A DNA stretch of 64,000 nt from Pseudomonadota bacterium (GCA_018242485.1 JAFEBV010000005.1:1-64000); one strand, 5' to 3'. Counted from the first letter of the stretch, positions 35,413 to 44,997 are shown. Numbers and translations are program-made. The notes: generated from the letters alone by a model not told the origin.

Positions 35413-36540
35413 TCAGAACCAGCCCATCCGCATGAACAGGTGCACGAGCAGCCACGCCACGCCGCCGGCGGCCGGCAGGGTGAGGATCCACGCCCAGATG
35501 ATGCGCTCGACCACGCCCCACTTCACCGCGCGCGGGTTCTTGGCGGTGCCCACGCCCATGATCGCGCCGGAAATGTTGTGCGTGGTGGACACCGGCAAGC
35601 CCAGCGCGGACGACACCGTGATGACGGTAGCGGCGGCTGTCTCTGCTGCGAAGCCGTCGATCGGCTGCAACTTGACCATCTTGTGGCCCATCGTCTTGAT
35701 GATCCGCCAGCCGCCGGCGGCGGTGCCCGCGGCCATCACCAGCGCACCGCTGAGCTTGATCCACAGGTCGATCTCGCCGTGATCCATTGCCGCCGCCGAA
35801 GGGTCGAGGAAATGCAGCCAGTTCGGCAGCGCGTCGAGGTGGCCCTCCTTCGCCGCCGACACCAGCGCCAGCGCGATGATGCCCATGGTCTTCTGCGCAT
35901 CGTTGGAGCCGTGCGCGAAACCCATGAAGCCGGCGCTGGCCAACTGCGCCTTCTGGAAGAACGCGCCGACGAAGCGCGGCCGCGCCAGCCGCGCGAGCGG
36001 CCCGCCAGAACGCGCGATGGCGACGATGATCGCGTACAGGATCGCCAGCAGGATGAAGGCGCCGATGAAACCGATGACCGGCGAGGTGACCATCGGCAGC
36101 ACGACTTTCCAGTACACGCCGGTGCCCTTGAACCACGGATGCGCCGGATGCGACCACAGGATCGCCGACCAGTTGCCGTGCGCCGCCGCCACCGCCGCGC
36201 CACACAGCCCGCCGATCAGGCCGTGGCTCGATGACGACGGCAGACCCATCGCCCAGGTGATCAGATTCCACACGATCGCCCCGATGAGCGCGCACAGCAG
36301 CAGGGGCGCGGTGACCTGCACCACACTGGTGTCGATCAGCCCGCTGGAGATGGTCTTGGCGACCGCCGTTCCCCACAGCGCGCCGAACAGGTTGGTGATC
36401 GCCGCCAGCCCCACCGCCTGCATCGGCGAGAGCACCTTGGTGGCGACCACGGTAGCGATGGAATTGGCGGTGTCGTGGAAGCCGTTGATGTACTGGAACA
36501 CCAGCGCCATCGCCACCACTGCCAGCACGAATCCCAGCAT
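35413..36540 (-). CDS. pit: Inorganic phosphate transporter, Pit family
   Basis: A 375-residue inner-membrane low-affinity phosphate:H+ symporter with about ten TM helices and the twin family repeats: FHDTANSIATVVATK near residue 21 and the second copy FAHGSNDAQKTMGI; GLPSSSSHGLIGG and GLPVSTTHNISGA are the matching second motifs. The start ATG is nine bases after the stop of the DUF47 gene, so they form an operon. The DUF47 partner is thought to regulate Pit. Gene symbol given at family level. Confidence 0.94.
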   Translation of the reverse strand: MLGFVLAVVAMALVFQYINGFHDTANSIATVVATKVLSPMQAVGLAAITNLFGALWGTAVAKTISSGLIDTSVVQVTAPLLLCALIGAIVWNLITWAMGLPSSSSHGLIGGLCGAAVAAAHGNWSAILWSHPAHPWFKGTGVYWKVVLPMVTSPVIGFIGAFILLAILYAIIVAIARSGGPLARLARPRFVGAFFQKAQLASAGFMGFAHGSNDAQKTMGIIALALVSAAKEGHLDALPNWLHFLDPSAAAMDHGEIDLWIKLSGALVMAAGTAAGGWRIIKTMGHKMVKLQPIDGFAAETAAATVITVSSALGLPVSTTHNISGAIMGVGTAKNPRAVKWGVVERIIWAWILTLPAAGGVAWLLVHLFMRMGWF

Positions 36541-36549
36541 AGCGGCGGC

Positions 36550-37176
36550 TCAGGAGTTTTTCAGCACGATACGGTACGCCACCGTACCGGCTTCGCGGCA
36601 GCGGTCGATGGCCTTCTCCAGCAGCTCGAAGAAGTCCTTGATCAGCAGCACCACCATGCCATCGTAATGGCCGGCGTACAGGTCGCGGTAGAGTTCGAGC
36701 ATCAACCGGTCGGCCTCGTTCTCGATCGCGCTGAGGCGGTCGTTGAGCTCCTTCATCGGTTCGAGCTTGAGCCCCTTCAACTGCTTCACCATCTCCAGCA
36801 CCACCGAAGCGGCCTGTTCGAGCATGGCCGCGCGCGGCGCGAAATCGATGCCGCGCAGGTTGCCGGCGGTCAGCGCATAACGGTCGGCGAATTTCTCGAT
36901 GGCCTTCGGGATCCGGTAGATCGCGCCGGCCAGCGCCTCGATGTCCTCGCGCTCGATCGGGGTGACGAAGGACTTCACCAGCGCGGTGTTGATGTCGGTG
37001 ATGATCTGCCGCTCGCGCCGGCGCACCAGCTTGAATTCCTCCAGCGACGGCGTCGGGCTGGCGGCCTTGGCCATGACGTGCAGGGCGGTGGCGCTTTCCA
37101 GCGCCGCAGCCGCGGCGGCCTCCAGCAAACCGAAAAACTGCTTGCCGCTGCCGAAGATGGTCTGCAAGGAAAACAT
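36550..37176 (-). CDS. DUF47 family (PhoU-like) Pit accessory protein
   Basis: A 208-residue all-helical protein of the DUF47/YkaA family, PhoU-like in fold, commonly encoded before pit. The family pattern is visible as TDINTALVKSFVTPIEREDIEALA (about residues 61-84) and the C-terminal DFFELLEKAIDRCREAG. It probably sits at the cytoplasmic face of the Pit transporter and controls phosphate uptake (known for relatives, inferred here). Start ATG 37176; longer in-frame sequence upstream is out of character. First gene of the two-gene unit. Confidence 0.92.
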   Translation of the reverse strand: MFSLQTIFGSGKQFFGLLEAAAAAALESATALHVMAKAASPTPSLEEFKLVRRRERQIITDINTALVKSFVTPIEREDIEALAGAIYRIPKAIEKFADRYALTAGNLRGIDFAPRAAMLEQAASVVLEMVKQLKGLKLEPMKELNDRLSAIENEADRLMLELYRDLYAGHYDGMVVLLIKDFFELLEKAIDRCREAGTVAYRIVLKNS

Positions 37177-37292
37177 GCTCGGTTCCTGTGCGCGGGGGTG
37201 CGCGGGCCAAACCGGGCGCAATGGTACAATGCCGGCGATGCGGATGCTCCTGTTGTCGCTCCCGCGCCCGCCCGATCCTTGAGGGACGGCTG

Positions 37293-37320
37293 TTGCCGGG
37301 CTCATCCTGATCGCGATAAC
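37293..37320 (+). promoter_or_regulatory. Candidate sigma-70-type promoter for the 37342 gene
   Basis: TTGCCG (37293-37298), 16-base spacer, GATAAC (37315-37320). Predicted start near 37327 gives a 15-base leader. Confidence 0.4.
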
Positions 37321-37341
37321 GGGCATCCACCCGACCGACCC

Positions 37342-37740
37342 ATGCATCCACAAGACTCCTGTGACATCGCCGACTGGCGGATCGCACATCATGTGCATCT
37401 GTCGGCATGTCTGGCCGTCCTCAACAACACCCAAGTCAGCGAGCTGCTGGTCGAACTGTGTCGGAAGCTCCCGGATGTGCGAAAAGAGCTGCTCTTGCGA
37501 CAAGCACAAGACACATGCAGGCACTTCGCCCAATCGGGGATAGCCCACTTCTTCATCACCGGAAACGACGGCAGTCGGGATTTGGGAACCGAAGAAGCGC
37601 TGAAGGAAATCGGCAATCCAGCTTGCTGGCTCGTGGGCGGTCGCTATCTGGCCGCCGTGATGGCGCCCGATACCAGCTATTTTGCAAGCATTTACGGAAA
37701 TCTCTTTCAATACGCACGGTACGGAGTCCTCGATGCCTGA
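37342..37740 (+). CDS. Hypothetical protein of atypical composition
   Basis: A 132-residue protein I do not recognise. It has no signal peptide or TM segment, five Cys (C7, C23, C40 among them) and a helix-rich N-terminal half (LAVLNNTQVSELLVELCRKL). The C-terminal half includes GNPACWLVGGRYLAAVMAP. Codon use is clearly less GC-biased at third positions than in neighbouring genes (many codons such as TTA-free but CAA, GGA, ACA, AAA), which suggests recent transfer or weak selection. It has a plausible promoter directly upstream and an ATG near it, but no strong ribosome-binding site. It lies between the divergent DUF47-pit unit and nhaD. Confidence 0.6.
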   Translation: MHPQDSCDIADWRIAHHVHLSACLAVLNNTQVSELLVELCRKLPDVRKELLLRQAQDTCRHFAQSGIAHFFITGNDGSRDLGTEEALKEIGNPACWLVGGRYLAAVMAPDTSYFASIYGNLFQYARYGVLDA

Positions 37741-37837
37741 CGATGCACCCAAGCGGGCTCGCGCGGTGCCAGATGCTTGCGAAATCAACCGTCGCGACCA
37801 CGCAAGCGGCTCGGGCTCGGCTTAGTCGTTGGGTGCC

Positions 37838-39193
37838 ATGTCCATCTCCGCCTTGGCGGCGAATGCACCTGCACCGCTGCTGCCAGCCAGCCACTCTCCG
37901 TTGGGGTGGTTGACGCTGGCACTGTTCGTCGTCGCCCTCGTGCTGGTGGCGCTGGAAGAACGCCTGCATCTGCGCAAGTCCAAACCGGTGATGCTGGCCG
38001 CAGCCACCATCTGGATAGCGGTCGCCATCGCTTCGGCAGGCGACCCGGCGCAGGCGCAGCGGGTGAGCGCAGCCTTCGAGCACGGCTTTCTCGAATACGC
38101 GCAACTGTTCTTTTTCCTCGTCGCTTCCACCGCCTTCGTCGAGGCCCTGGCCGAACGCGGCGTGTTCGACGTGCTGCGCGCCGCCCTGCTGCGGCGCGGC
38201 TGGAGCTGGCGCGGGCTGTTCTGGGCGACCGGGCTGGCGACCTTCGCGTTGTCGAGCGTGCTCAACAACATGACCACCGCGCTGGTGATGGCGGCGGTGG
38301 TGATGGCGGTGGGCGGCGGGCAACGGCGCTTCGTGGCTACCGCGTGTGTGAACATCGTGATTGCCTCCAATGCCGGCGGCGCGTGGAGCGCCTTCGGCGA
38401 TGTCACCACCCTGATGGTGTGGCAGTCGCGCCACGCCGGCTTCTTCGATTTCCCGGCGCTGTTCCTGCCGGCGCTGGCGAACTGGCTGATTCCAGCCGTG
38501 CTGATGCACTTCAGCCTGCCGCGCGGGGCACCTGCGGCGGAGAGCATCGCGGTGCGCACCAAGCCCGGCGCAATGGCGGTAGGGATCGCGTTCGTCGCGG
38601 CCATCGCGATGACCGTGATCGGCGCGCAGATGTTCGGCCTGCCGCCGGTGTTCGGCATGCTCGCAGGCTTGGCTGTTTTGCAGATCGTGGCGTGGCGGAT
38701 CGGCATCCACGAATCCTTCCTCGCTGCCGCCGAACACGCCGCGCCATCGCAGGACATCTTCCGCATCCTCGCGCGCAACGACTGGGACACCCTGCTGTTC
38801 TTCTACGGCGTGCTGCTGTCGGTGGCGGGGCTGGCCTTCGTCGGCTGGCTCGACCTGCTCGCAGCCGCATCGTACGGCGCGCTGGGGCCGAGCTGGGCCA
38901 ACACCCTGCTCGGCGCAGCCTCGGCGATCGTGGACAATATCCCGGTGATGTCGGCGGTGTTGCAGATGAATCCGGCGATGGGCGTGGATCAGTGGTTGCT
39001 GGTCACCCTCGCCTGCGGCGTCGGCGGCAGTTTGTTGTCCATCGGATCGGCCGCCGGCATCGCCCTGATGGGCAGCGCACGCGGCACCTACACCTTCGCC
39101 AGCCACCTGCGCTGGAGCTGGGCGATCGCGCTGGGCTACGTCGCCAGCATCCTGCTGCACCTGTATCTCAACATGCCGGCTGTGAACCCATGA
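37838..39193 (+). CDS. nhaD: Na+/H+ antiporter, NhaD type
   Basis: A 451-residue inner-membrane antiporter with about eleven TM helices. Family landmarks are FALSSVLNNMTTALVM (a buried Asn pair), ASNAGGAWSAFGDVTTLMVW and the C-terminal SAIVDNIPVMSAVLQM and SIGSAAGIALMG, as in NhaD and the wider ArsB/NhaD superfamily. It exports sodium or lithium for pH and salt homeostasis. I chose ATG 37838; a TTG nine bases earlier is possible. The stop codon overlaps the start of the CorC-type gene (ATGA), so both are translated together. Confidence 0.92.
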   Translation: MSISALAANAPAPLLPASHSPLGWLTLALFVVALVLVALEERLHLRKSKPVMLAAATIWIAVAIASAGDPAQAQRVSAAFEHGFLEYAQLFFFLVASTAFVEALAERGVFDVLRAALLRRGWSWRGLFWATGLATFALSSVLNNMTTALVMAAVVMAVGGGQRRFVATACVNIVIASNAGGAWSAFGDVTTLMVWQSRHAGFFDFPALFLPALANWLIPAVLMHFSLPRGAPAAESIAVRTKPGAMAVGIAFVAAIAMTVIGAQMFGLPPVFGMLAGLAVLQIVAWRIGIHESFLAAAEHAAPSQDIFRILARNDWDTLLFFYGVLLSVAGLAFVGWLDLLAAASYGALGPSWANTLLGAASAIVDNIPVMSAVLQMNPAMGVDQWLLVTLACGVGGSLLSIGSAAGIALMGSARGTYTFASHLRWSWAIALGYVASILLHLYLNMPAVNP

Positions 39194-40515
39194 CCCGCGT
39201 CTTCATCGTCCTGCTGCTGGTCGTGTTCAACGGTTTCTTCGCGTTGTCGGAGCTGGCCGTGCTCACCTCGCGGCGCAGCCGCCTGCGCGAGATGGCGCGC
39301 GGCAGCCGTGGCGCGGCGAAGGCCTTGCATCTGGCCGAACATCCGGAAAGCTTCCTGTCCGCGGTGCAGTTGTGGATCACCCTGCTCGGCCTGCTCACCG
39401 GCTATTTCGGCGGCGAGTCGATCGGCGCGGAACTCGAGGAGCCCATCGCGCACGCCCTGCCCGCCCTCGCGCACTACGCGCACGGCATCGGTTTCGTCGC
39501 CGGATTCCTGGTGATGATCTTCCTGTACGGCGTGATCGGCGAACTGTTCCCCAAGCGCCTGGCCACGCTGGCTCCGGAACGCCTCGCCGCCGCCGTCGCG
39601 TATCCGATCCACTGGTTGAGCGTCTTCGCCAAGCCCGGCGTGGTGCTGATGGCGTGGTGCACGCGCGGATTGCTGCGCCTGTTCGGCTTGCGCTCCACCC
39701 GGCAGGAGCACATGAGCGCCGAGGAAATCCGGCTGGTCGTTTCCGAAGGCCACGAACAGGGCGCGATCGACGAGGACGAGCGCAACATGATGCATCGCGT
39801 GCTGCGACTGGGCGACCGCAATGCGGAAAGCCTGATGACGCCGCGCACGCAGATCGCTTGGCTGGACGCCGACGCAAGCGTCGAGGACAACCTCGCGACC
39901 ATGCGCGAGAACGACCATTCGCAATATCCGGTTTTTCGCAGCAACGACAGCGACGTGCTGGGCGTGCTGGAAATGAAGACGCTTGCCCTGCGCCGGGCGG
40001 AAAACGGGGAGCTGGATCTGTTCGGGCAATTGCGTCCGCCGGTATTCGTCGCCGAGTCCACGCGCTCGCTGGCGCTGCTGGAGATCTTCCGCGACGAGCA
40101 GCAGACGCTGGCGCTGGTGGTGGACGAGTACGGCGAAATCCAGGGACTGGTCACGCTGGAAGATCTGATGGGTGCGGTGATCGGCCGCCTGCAGTCGGTC
40201 GAATCGGGCAGCCCCGACGACATGCCGATCGTGAAGCGCGAAGACGGCTCATGGCTGGTCGATGGTGGCGTGGCGATGGACGACGTGCGCGAATTGCTGG
40301 AAGTCGCCGCCGATCCGGGTGCCCCCGAGCGCGACTACCACACGCTGGCCGGCATGGTCATCGACCATTTCGGCCGCATCCCGCATGTGGGCGAGCAATT
40401 CATCTGGAAGGGCGCGAAAATCGAAGTGGTCGATCTCGACGGCGCGCGGGTGGACAAGTTGCTCGTCACCCGCGGGCAGGACGGCAGCGAGAACGAAACG
40501 GACGTGCGTGCCTGA
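39190..40515 (+). CDS. CNNM/CorC-HlyC family transporter (DUF21-CBS-CorC_HlyC)
   Basis: A 441-residue protein with the three-part layout of the family: an N-terminal DUF21 membrane domain (about residues 1-190, four TM helices), a CBS pair (about 200-330, including MTPRTQIAWLD and LALVVDEYGEIQGLVTLEDL) and a C-terminal CorC_HlyC domain (about 345-430, DYHTLAGMVIDHFGRIP). Members move or sense divalent cations such as magnesium, and some relatives affect sodium or antibiotic tolerance. Overlap with nhaD by four bases suggests a joint role in ion homeostasis. Convergent with the EAL gene. Confidence 0.93.
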   Translation: MTRVFIVLLLVVFNGFFALSELAVLTSRRSRLREMARGSRGAAKALHLAEHPESFLSAVQLWITLLGLLTGYFGGESIGAELEEPIAHALPALAHYAHGIGFVAGFLVMIFLYGVIGELFPKRLATLAPERLAAAVAYPIHWLSVFAKPGVVLMAWCTRGLLRLFGLRSTRQEHMSAEEIRLVVSEGHEQGAIDEDERNMMHRVLRLGDRNAESLMTPRTQIAWLDADASVEDNLATMRENDHSQYPVFRSNDSDVLGVLEMKTLALRRAENGELDLFGQLRPPVFVAESTRSLALLEIFRDEQQTLALVVDEYGEIQGLVTLEDLMGAVIGRLQSVESGSPDDMPIVKREDGSWLVDGGVAMDDVRELLEVAADPGAPERDYHTLAGMVIDHFGRIPHVGEQFIWKGAKIEVVDLDGARVDKLLVTRGQDGSENETDVRA

Positions 40516-40550
40516 TCGAGGCGCGACGCAGTCATCGCCCCTGGCGGCAT

Positions 40551-42026
40551 TCAACTGAGCAGGCGGCGACCGATCTCGGCGGTGGTGACCGGCTTGCACA
40601 GCACATAGCCCTGCGCCAGATCCGCACCCTGCTCCTTGAGCACGTTGAGCTCGGACAACTGCTCCACGCCGACCACCACCGCGACGATGCGCAGGGCGCG
40701 CGCGGTGGCGACGATCGCATCGGTGGCCGATACGCTGCCCGCAACTTCACCGCGCCCGCGTATATGGCTTTGCCCGACCTTGACCCCGCTGATCGAAGGC
40801 TTCATCCAGCGCTGCGTATCGCCGGCATCCTCGCCAGTCGCATCGATCCACAGTTGCACGCCGAGCCCGCGCAGTTGTTCGAGCATGGCTTCGACCGACG
40901 CATCCTCCTCGCGCAATGCCTTCGCCGGAAATTCCAGATGCAGGCGTGCCGCGGCCAGACCGGACTTGCGCAGCGCCTCCACCACGTATTCGAACAGATG
41001 CGCATCGCGTATTTGCCGCACCGCGACGTTGACGGAAATGAACGGGCTGTTCTCGGCGGTGCCGTCGCCCGGCCACAGGCTCGCATCCGAACACGCCTGC
41101 ACCAGCACCTGCCGCCCCAGTTCGACGATCAGATCGCTGCGCTCGGCCAGCGGAATGAACTCCGACGGCAGTACTTCACCCTCGACCGGATGCTGCCAGC
41201 GCAGCAGCGCCTCGGCACCGCGCATGCTGCCATCGGCGACCGAGTGGATGGGCTGGTAGAGGATCTTCAATTCATCGCGCCGCCATGCATCGCGCAGATC
41301 GTCCTCGAGGAGGCGCAGGCGCTCGAGCTGCGCCGGCGTCGGTACGGGCGGCGCTGCCGGTGCCTGCGGTGCCACGGGCGGGGCTGCTCGCGGCGTAGCG
41401 GGCGCTGGCGGAGGCGCGGTGACGGGCGCTGCAGGCTGCACGTTCGCGGCGGGCAACGACGACATCGCGTGGCGTTCGGTGGCAATGCGGTCGGCGTCGT
41501 GATCCATGCGTTCGCGCAAGCCGGCCAAGGCACGGCCCAAGGTGGCGTAGGCACAGGCCATGTCGCCGAATTCGTCGTTGCGCTGGGTCAATTCACCGGT
41601 CGCCGCGTCTTCGCCCGCTTCAATGCGGCGCGCGGTGCGCGCCAGTTGCTGGACGGGATGCACGAACCACGCCCACAACAGCCACGCGAACCCGCCGCAG
41701 GCCAGCCCGGCGACGAAAATGACGATCGACAGGCGCATGCGGAACGCATGGCTGGCTGCGTCGATGCGTTCGGCGACGTTTGCTGGCACAAGCGCCGAAC
41801 CAGCCGGCGATGCGACCGTGGGCACGACCGGCTCAGGTGCCGCATTGCTTGCAGCGGCTGACGCCGAAGATGCGTCAGCACCTTGAGTCGCTGGCGCGAC
41901 GACGATGGCTGCGATCGCCTGCTCGTAGTCGCGCACCTGCCCGTGCAGGGCCACGATCATCGCCACCCCGAACAGGCCGGCGAGGATCAACACGAGAATG
42001 AAGCGTGCCTGCATTCCCAGACGCAT
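40551..42026 (-). CDS. Membrane HAMP-EAL protein with a degenerate EAL active site
   Basis: A 491-residue protein: TM1 (about 8-28), periplasmic Ala/Pro-rich loop (about 29-95), TM2 (about 98-120), a HAMP-like linker (120-180), a Pro/Ala-rich hinge (195-232) and an EAL domain (about 240-490). EAL is kept at 272-274, Asn333, Glu365, Lys416 and Gln472 are in place, but the second Asp of the DD metal pair is Ala396 (IDATG) and the Glu of AEGVE is Val452 (VVGVE). c-di-GMP phosphodiesterase activity is therefore unlikely; ligand binding or protein contact is a better guess. It is downstream of trmJ on the same strand. Confidence 0.9.
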   Translation of the reverse strand: MRLGMQARFILVLILAGLFGVAMIVALHGQVRDYEQAIAAIVVAPATQGADASSASAAASNAAPEPVVPTVASPAGSALVPANVAERIDAASHAFRMRLSIVIFVAGLACGGFAWLLWAWFVHPVQQLARTARRIEAGEDAATGELTQRNDEFGDMACAYATLGRALAGLRERMDHDADRIATERHAMSSLPAANVQPAAPVTAPPPAPATPRAAPPVAPQAPAAPPVPTPAQLERLRLLEDDLRDAWRRDELKILYQPIHSVADGSMRGAEALLRWQHPVEGEVLPSEFIPLAERSDLIVELGRQVLVQACSDASLWPGDGTAENSPFISVNVAVRQIRDAHLFEYVVEALRKSGLAAARLHLEFPAKALREEDASVEAMLEQLRGLGVQLWIDATGEDAGDTQRWMKPSISGVKVGQSHIRGRGEVAGSVSATDAIVATARALRIVAVVVGVEQLSELNVLKEQGADLAQGYVLCKPVTTAEIGRRLLS

Positions 42027-42063
42027 GTCCCCTCCGCGCTTCCGGCGCCACCGCTGCGCCGTT

Positions 42064-42080
42064 CCATCCTAACAGGATGG
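42064..42080 (-). terminator. Short hairpin after trmJ
   Basis: CCATCCT, loop GTT on the minus strand, AGGATGG: a perfect 7-bp stem 30 bases past the trmJ stop codon, without a T-run. It may separate trmJ from the EAL gene. Confidence 0.35.
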
Positions 42081-42109
42081 CCCTGCAAAGCATCGCTGGG
42101 CGGCGTATC

Positions 42110-42874
42110 TCAGTCCTTGCGCGAGCCTGCCAACTGCGCCATCCGCTGCGCGTCCGACAGGATGCCATGCAGGATGCGCAGTTCGCGTTCGTCCAGCCGC
42201 GCACGCAGAAACAATCCACGCAGGCGGCGCATGATCGTCTCCGGCGAACGGCCTTTGTGGAATTCGATCGCGTCCAGCATGCGCCCCAGATGCGCGAAGA
42301 ACGCTTCCATCTGCGCCTGCGTCGCCAGTGGGTCATCGCCGCGCGAAGGGGTTGCGCCGCCATCGGCGCTGCGCGCGAGCATGGCAAGGCGCAATTCGTA
42401 ACACAGCACCTGCACCGCAGCGGCGAGATTGAGCGAACCGTATTCAGGATTGGCCGGAATGTGCACGGCGGCATGGCAGCGTTGCAGATCCTCGTTGGTC
42501 AGCCCGGTGCGCTCGGTGCCGAACACCAACGCCACCGGTGCCGCACCCGCTTCGTCGAGCAGTTGTGACGCCGCCGCGCGCGGTTCGAGTCCGGGCAGAA
42601 CGACGTGCCGCGAGCGCGCGGTGCAGCCGGCGACGAAGCCGCAGTCGGCCACCGCCTCCTCCAGCGTGGTGCAGATCCGCGCCTGCGCCAGCACGTCGGC
42701 CGCACCGGCCGCGAGCGCGACCGCGTCGGCGTGATCGGGTTGCCGTGGCGCGACCAGCACCAGATCGTGGAATCCCATGGTCTTCATCGCCCGCGCCGCC
42801 GAGCCGATATTGCCCGGATGGCGGGTTTCCACCAGCACGATGCGTACAGGGTTCGCAGGCATCAGCGCGCTCAT
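42110..42874 (-). CDS. trmJ: tRNA (cytidine/uridine-2'-O-)-methyltransferase TrmJ
   Basis: A 254-residue SPOUT-class methyltransferase that modifies position 32 of tRNA. Signatures are IVLVETRHPGNIGSAARAMKTMGF (motif 1, starting about residue 10), LVFGTERTGLTNEDL (motif 2) and YGSLNLAAAVQVLCYELR (motif 3), together the trefoil-knot SAM site. The C-terminal ~90 residues are the TrmJ extension. Starts at ATG 42889, 42874 and 42862 are all possible; I used 42874. Divergent from suhB, an arrangement common in gammaproteobacteria. Confidence 0.94.
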   Translation of the reverse strand: MSALMPANPVRIVLVETRHPGNIGSAARAMKTMGFHDLVLVAPRQPDHADAVALAAGAADVLAQARICTTLEEAVADCGFVAGCTARSRHVVLPGLEPRAAASQLLDEAGAAPVALVFGTERTGLTNEDLQRCHAAVHIPANPEYGSLNLAAAVQVLCYELRLAMLARSADGGATPSRGDDPLATQAQMEAFFAHLGRMLDAIEFHKGRSPETIMRRLRGLFLRARLDERELRILHGILSDAQRMAQLAGSRKD

Positions 42875-43012
42875 GCGCAGAACCTGCATGGAGGCTGGAA
42901 GGTTGCCAATTGATTGACGCTGCTGGTCGCGATGGATTCCAAACTGGTACCCTTGCCGTCCGCCGGCACGCCCGGCGCTGCTCTTTACATAGCAAATTCG
43001 GAAGCACAGCGC

Positions 43013-43840
43013 ATGCAAAAGCCCGCCGTCACCGTCATGGTCAAGGCCGCCCGACTGGCTGGCGCGGTCATGCTGCGCTACATCCACCGTCTCGACAGTC
43101 TCACCGTGGTGGAGAAAGCACGGCAGGATTTCGCCAGCGAAGTCGATGCGCAGGCCGAGGCCGAGGCCGTCAAGGAACTGCGCCGCGCGCATCCGGACTA
43201 CGCCGTGCTCGCCGAGGAAGGCGGCGCCAAGGGCAAGTCCAGCAGCGTGTGGGTGATCGATCCGATCGACGGCACCAGCAACTACCTGCGCGGCAATCCG
43301 CACTTCTGCGTGTCAATCGCGCTGGTCGAAAAAGGCGTGCCGACCCACGGCGTGGTGTACGACCCACTGCGCAACGAGCTGTTCACCGCCAGCCGTGGCA
43401 GCGGAGCCACCCTCAACGACAAGCGCATCCGCTGCACGCAGCGCCCGACACTGGAAGGCGCGATGCTCGTGACCGGCTTTCCGCCGCGCGAGCGCGCGCG
43501 CGCGCCGGCGCAACTGGATTGCATGAAACTGCTGCTGGAACGCGCCGAAGATGTCCGTCGCACCGGCTCGACCGCACTCGATCTGGCCTGGGTCGCCTGC
43601 GGCCGCATGGACGCCTATTTCGAGGCCGGCCTGAAGCCCTGGGACATCGCCGCCGGCATGCTGCTGGTGCGCGAATCCGGTGGCCACGTCTGCGACTATC
43701 GCGGGCGCAGCGAGAACCTGCTCGACCTCACCGCCAAGCCTGCTGGCGTGCAGATCGTCGCCGGCAATCACAAGCTCGCCGGGGAATTGCAGGCGGCCAT
43801 CGTCGACAGCGGTTACGCCGGAGCGTTCGGCGCGGGCTGA
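43013..43840 (+). CDS. suhB: Inositol-1-monophosphatase family protein SuhB
   Basis: A 275-residue Mg2+-dependent phosphatase of the IMPase fold. The metal site is visible as LAEEGGAKG (Glu), [15 protein letters not shown] (DPIDGT motif) and the C-terminal [17 protein letters not shown]. SuhB also binds the Nus complex and promotes rRNA transcription in E. coli; here that role is inferred. I chose ATG 43013; an upstream in-frame ATG adds about 33 residues that are not family-like. A hairpin at 43875-43896 follows. Confidence 0.94.
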   Translation: MQKPAVTVMVKAARLAGAVMLRYIHRLDSLTVVEKARQDFASEVDAQAEAEAVKELRRAHPDYAVLAEEGGAKGKSSSVWVIDPIDGTSNYLRGNPHFCVSIALVEKGVPTHGVVYDPLRNELFTASRGSGATLNDKRIRCTQRPTLEGAMLVTGFPPRERARAPAQLDCMKLLLERAEDVRRTGSTALDLAWVACGRMDAYFEAGLKPWDIAAGMLLVRESGGHVCDYRGRSENLLDLTAKPAGVQIVAGNHKLAGELQAAIVDSGYAGAFGAG

Positions 43841-43874
43841 TCGCCGCGACGCAGGCTTGCGCATCTCATCTGGC

Positions 43875-43896
43875 GGGGCAGGTCTCGCCCTGCCCC
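43875..43896. terminator. Hairpin between convergent suhB and secF
   Basis: GGGGCAGG, loop TCTCGC, CCTGCCCC: a perfect 8-bp stem in the 70-base gap between convergent genes; probably ends both transcripts. No T-run. Confidence 0.6.
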
Positions 43897-43910
43897 TCCA
43901 TCAATCAGCT

Positions 43911-44891
43911 TCAGGGCCGGCGCGCCAACTCCGCGTCGTCGCGCAGTTTGGGCATCAGATCCTGCTTGCTGACCCCGAAGATGTTCAGGATCGGGCAGGA
44001 GAAGAAGATCGACGACAGCGTGCCGACGATGATGCCCACGATCAGCGCGATCGAGAACCCGTGCAGGGTGGCGCCGCCGAAGAAGAACAGCGCGAGCACC
44101 GTGATCATCGTCGCCAACGAGGTCATGATCGTGCGCGACAGGGTGTTGTTGACGGCGCGATTGAGGATCTCCAGCGGGTCGCCCTTGCGCGAGCTGCGGA
44201 ACAGTTCGCGCACGCGATCGAGCACCACGATGGTGTCGTTCACCGAGTAGCCGTCCACCGCCAGCACGGCGGCGAGCACGGTCAGGTCGAACTCGATGCC
44301 GGTGACCGAGAAGAAGCCCAGCGTGAGGATCACGTCGTGGAACTCGGTCAATACGGTCGCCAGCGCGAAGCGCCATTCGAAGCGGATGGCGATGTAGATC
44401 ATGATCCCGGCCAGCACCATGAACACCGCTACGATGCCGTTGGTCGCCAGTTCCTTGCCGACCTGCGGACCGACGTACACGGACGGTTTGACGGTGGCCG
44501 GATGACCGCCGGCAGCCAACGCCTGCTGCACGTGCTGGGTGATCGCCGCGCTTTGTTTGTCGATGGTCGATTCGCTGGCGTCGGCGTGTGCCTTGCCATT
44601 GTCCAGACCCTCGTTGGGGCCGAGGCGGATCGAGTAGTTGCGGGTGTCGAAGCGCTGCACCACCGCGCCCTTGAAGCCGGCCCTGGCGAGCGCGGCGCTC
44701 ACGTCGTGCTGCTCGGTGGCCTGCGCGAAGGTTACTTCCACCAGCGAACCGCCGGTGAAATCCAGGCCGAAGTTCAGCCCTTTGGTGGCTAGCGAAACGA
44801 TGGATGCAATGATCAGAATCACGGAGATGGTCACCGTATATTTACGGATCCCCATGAAGTTGACATTGCTGTTGGGATTGAAAAATTCCAT
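43911..44891 (-). CDS. secF: Protein translocase subunit SecF
   Basis: A 326-residue inner-membrane component of SecDF-YajC, which uses the proton gradient to pull exported proteins out of SecYEG. The layout is TM1 (about 17-37), a periplasmic part beginning with GLNFGLDFTGGSLVEV, and five further TM helices with the family segment VDGYSVNDTIVVLDRVREL. The N-terminal MEFFNPNSNVNFMGIRKY is typical for the family. It is 106 bases after secD on the same strand, last gene of the queA-tgt-yajC-secD-secF set. Confidence 0.96.
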   Translation of the reverse strand: MEFFNPNSNVNFMGIRKYTVTISVILIIASIVSLATKGLNFGLDFTGGSLVEVTFAQATEQHDVSAALARAGFKGAVVQRFDTRNYSIRLGPNEGLDNGKAHADASESTIDKQSAAITQHVQQALAAGGHPATVKPSVYVGPQVGKELATNGIVAVFMVLAGIMIYIAIRFEWRFALATVLTEFHDVILTLGFFSVTGIEFDLTVLAAVLAVDGYSVNDTIVVLDRVRELFRSSRKGDPLEILNRAVNNTLSRTIMTSLATMITVLALFFFGGATLHGFSIALIVGIIVGTLSSIFFSCPILNIFGVSKQDLMPKLRDDAELARRP

Positions 44892-44997
44892 GGCGCTACT
44901 CGATGCTTTGGGTTGTGACGCTGTCGAACGAACCAGTAACGCGGCTCAGGGATGAGCCGCGGATGTCGGGCAGGAAAGCCCGATCATCCGCTGAAAA

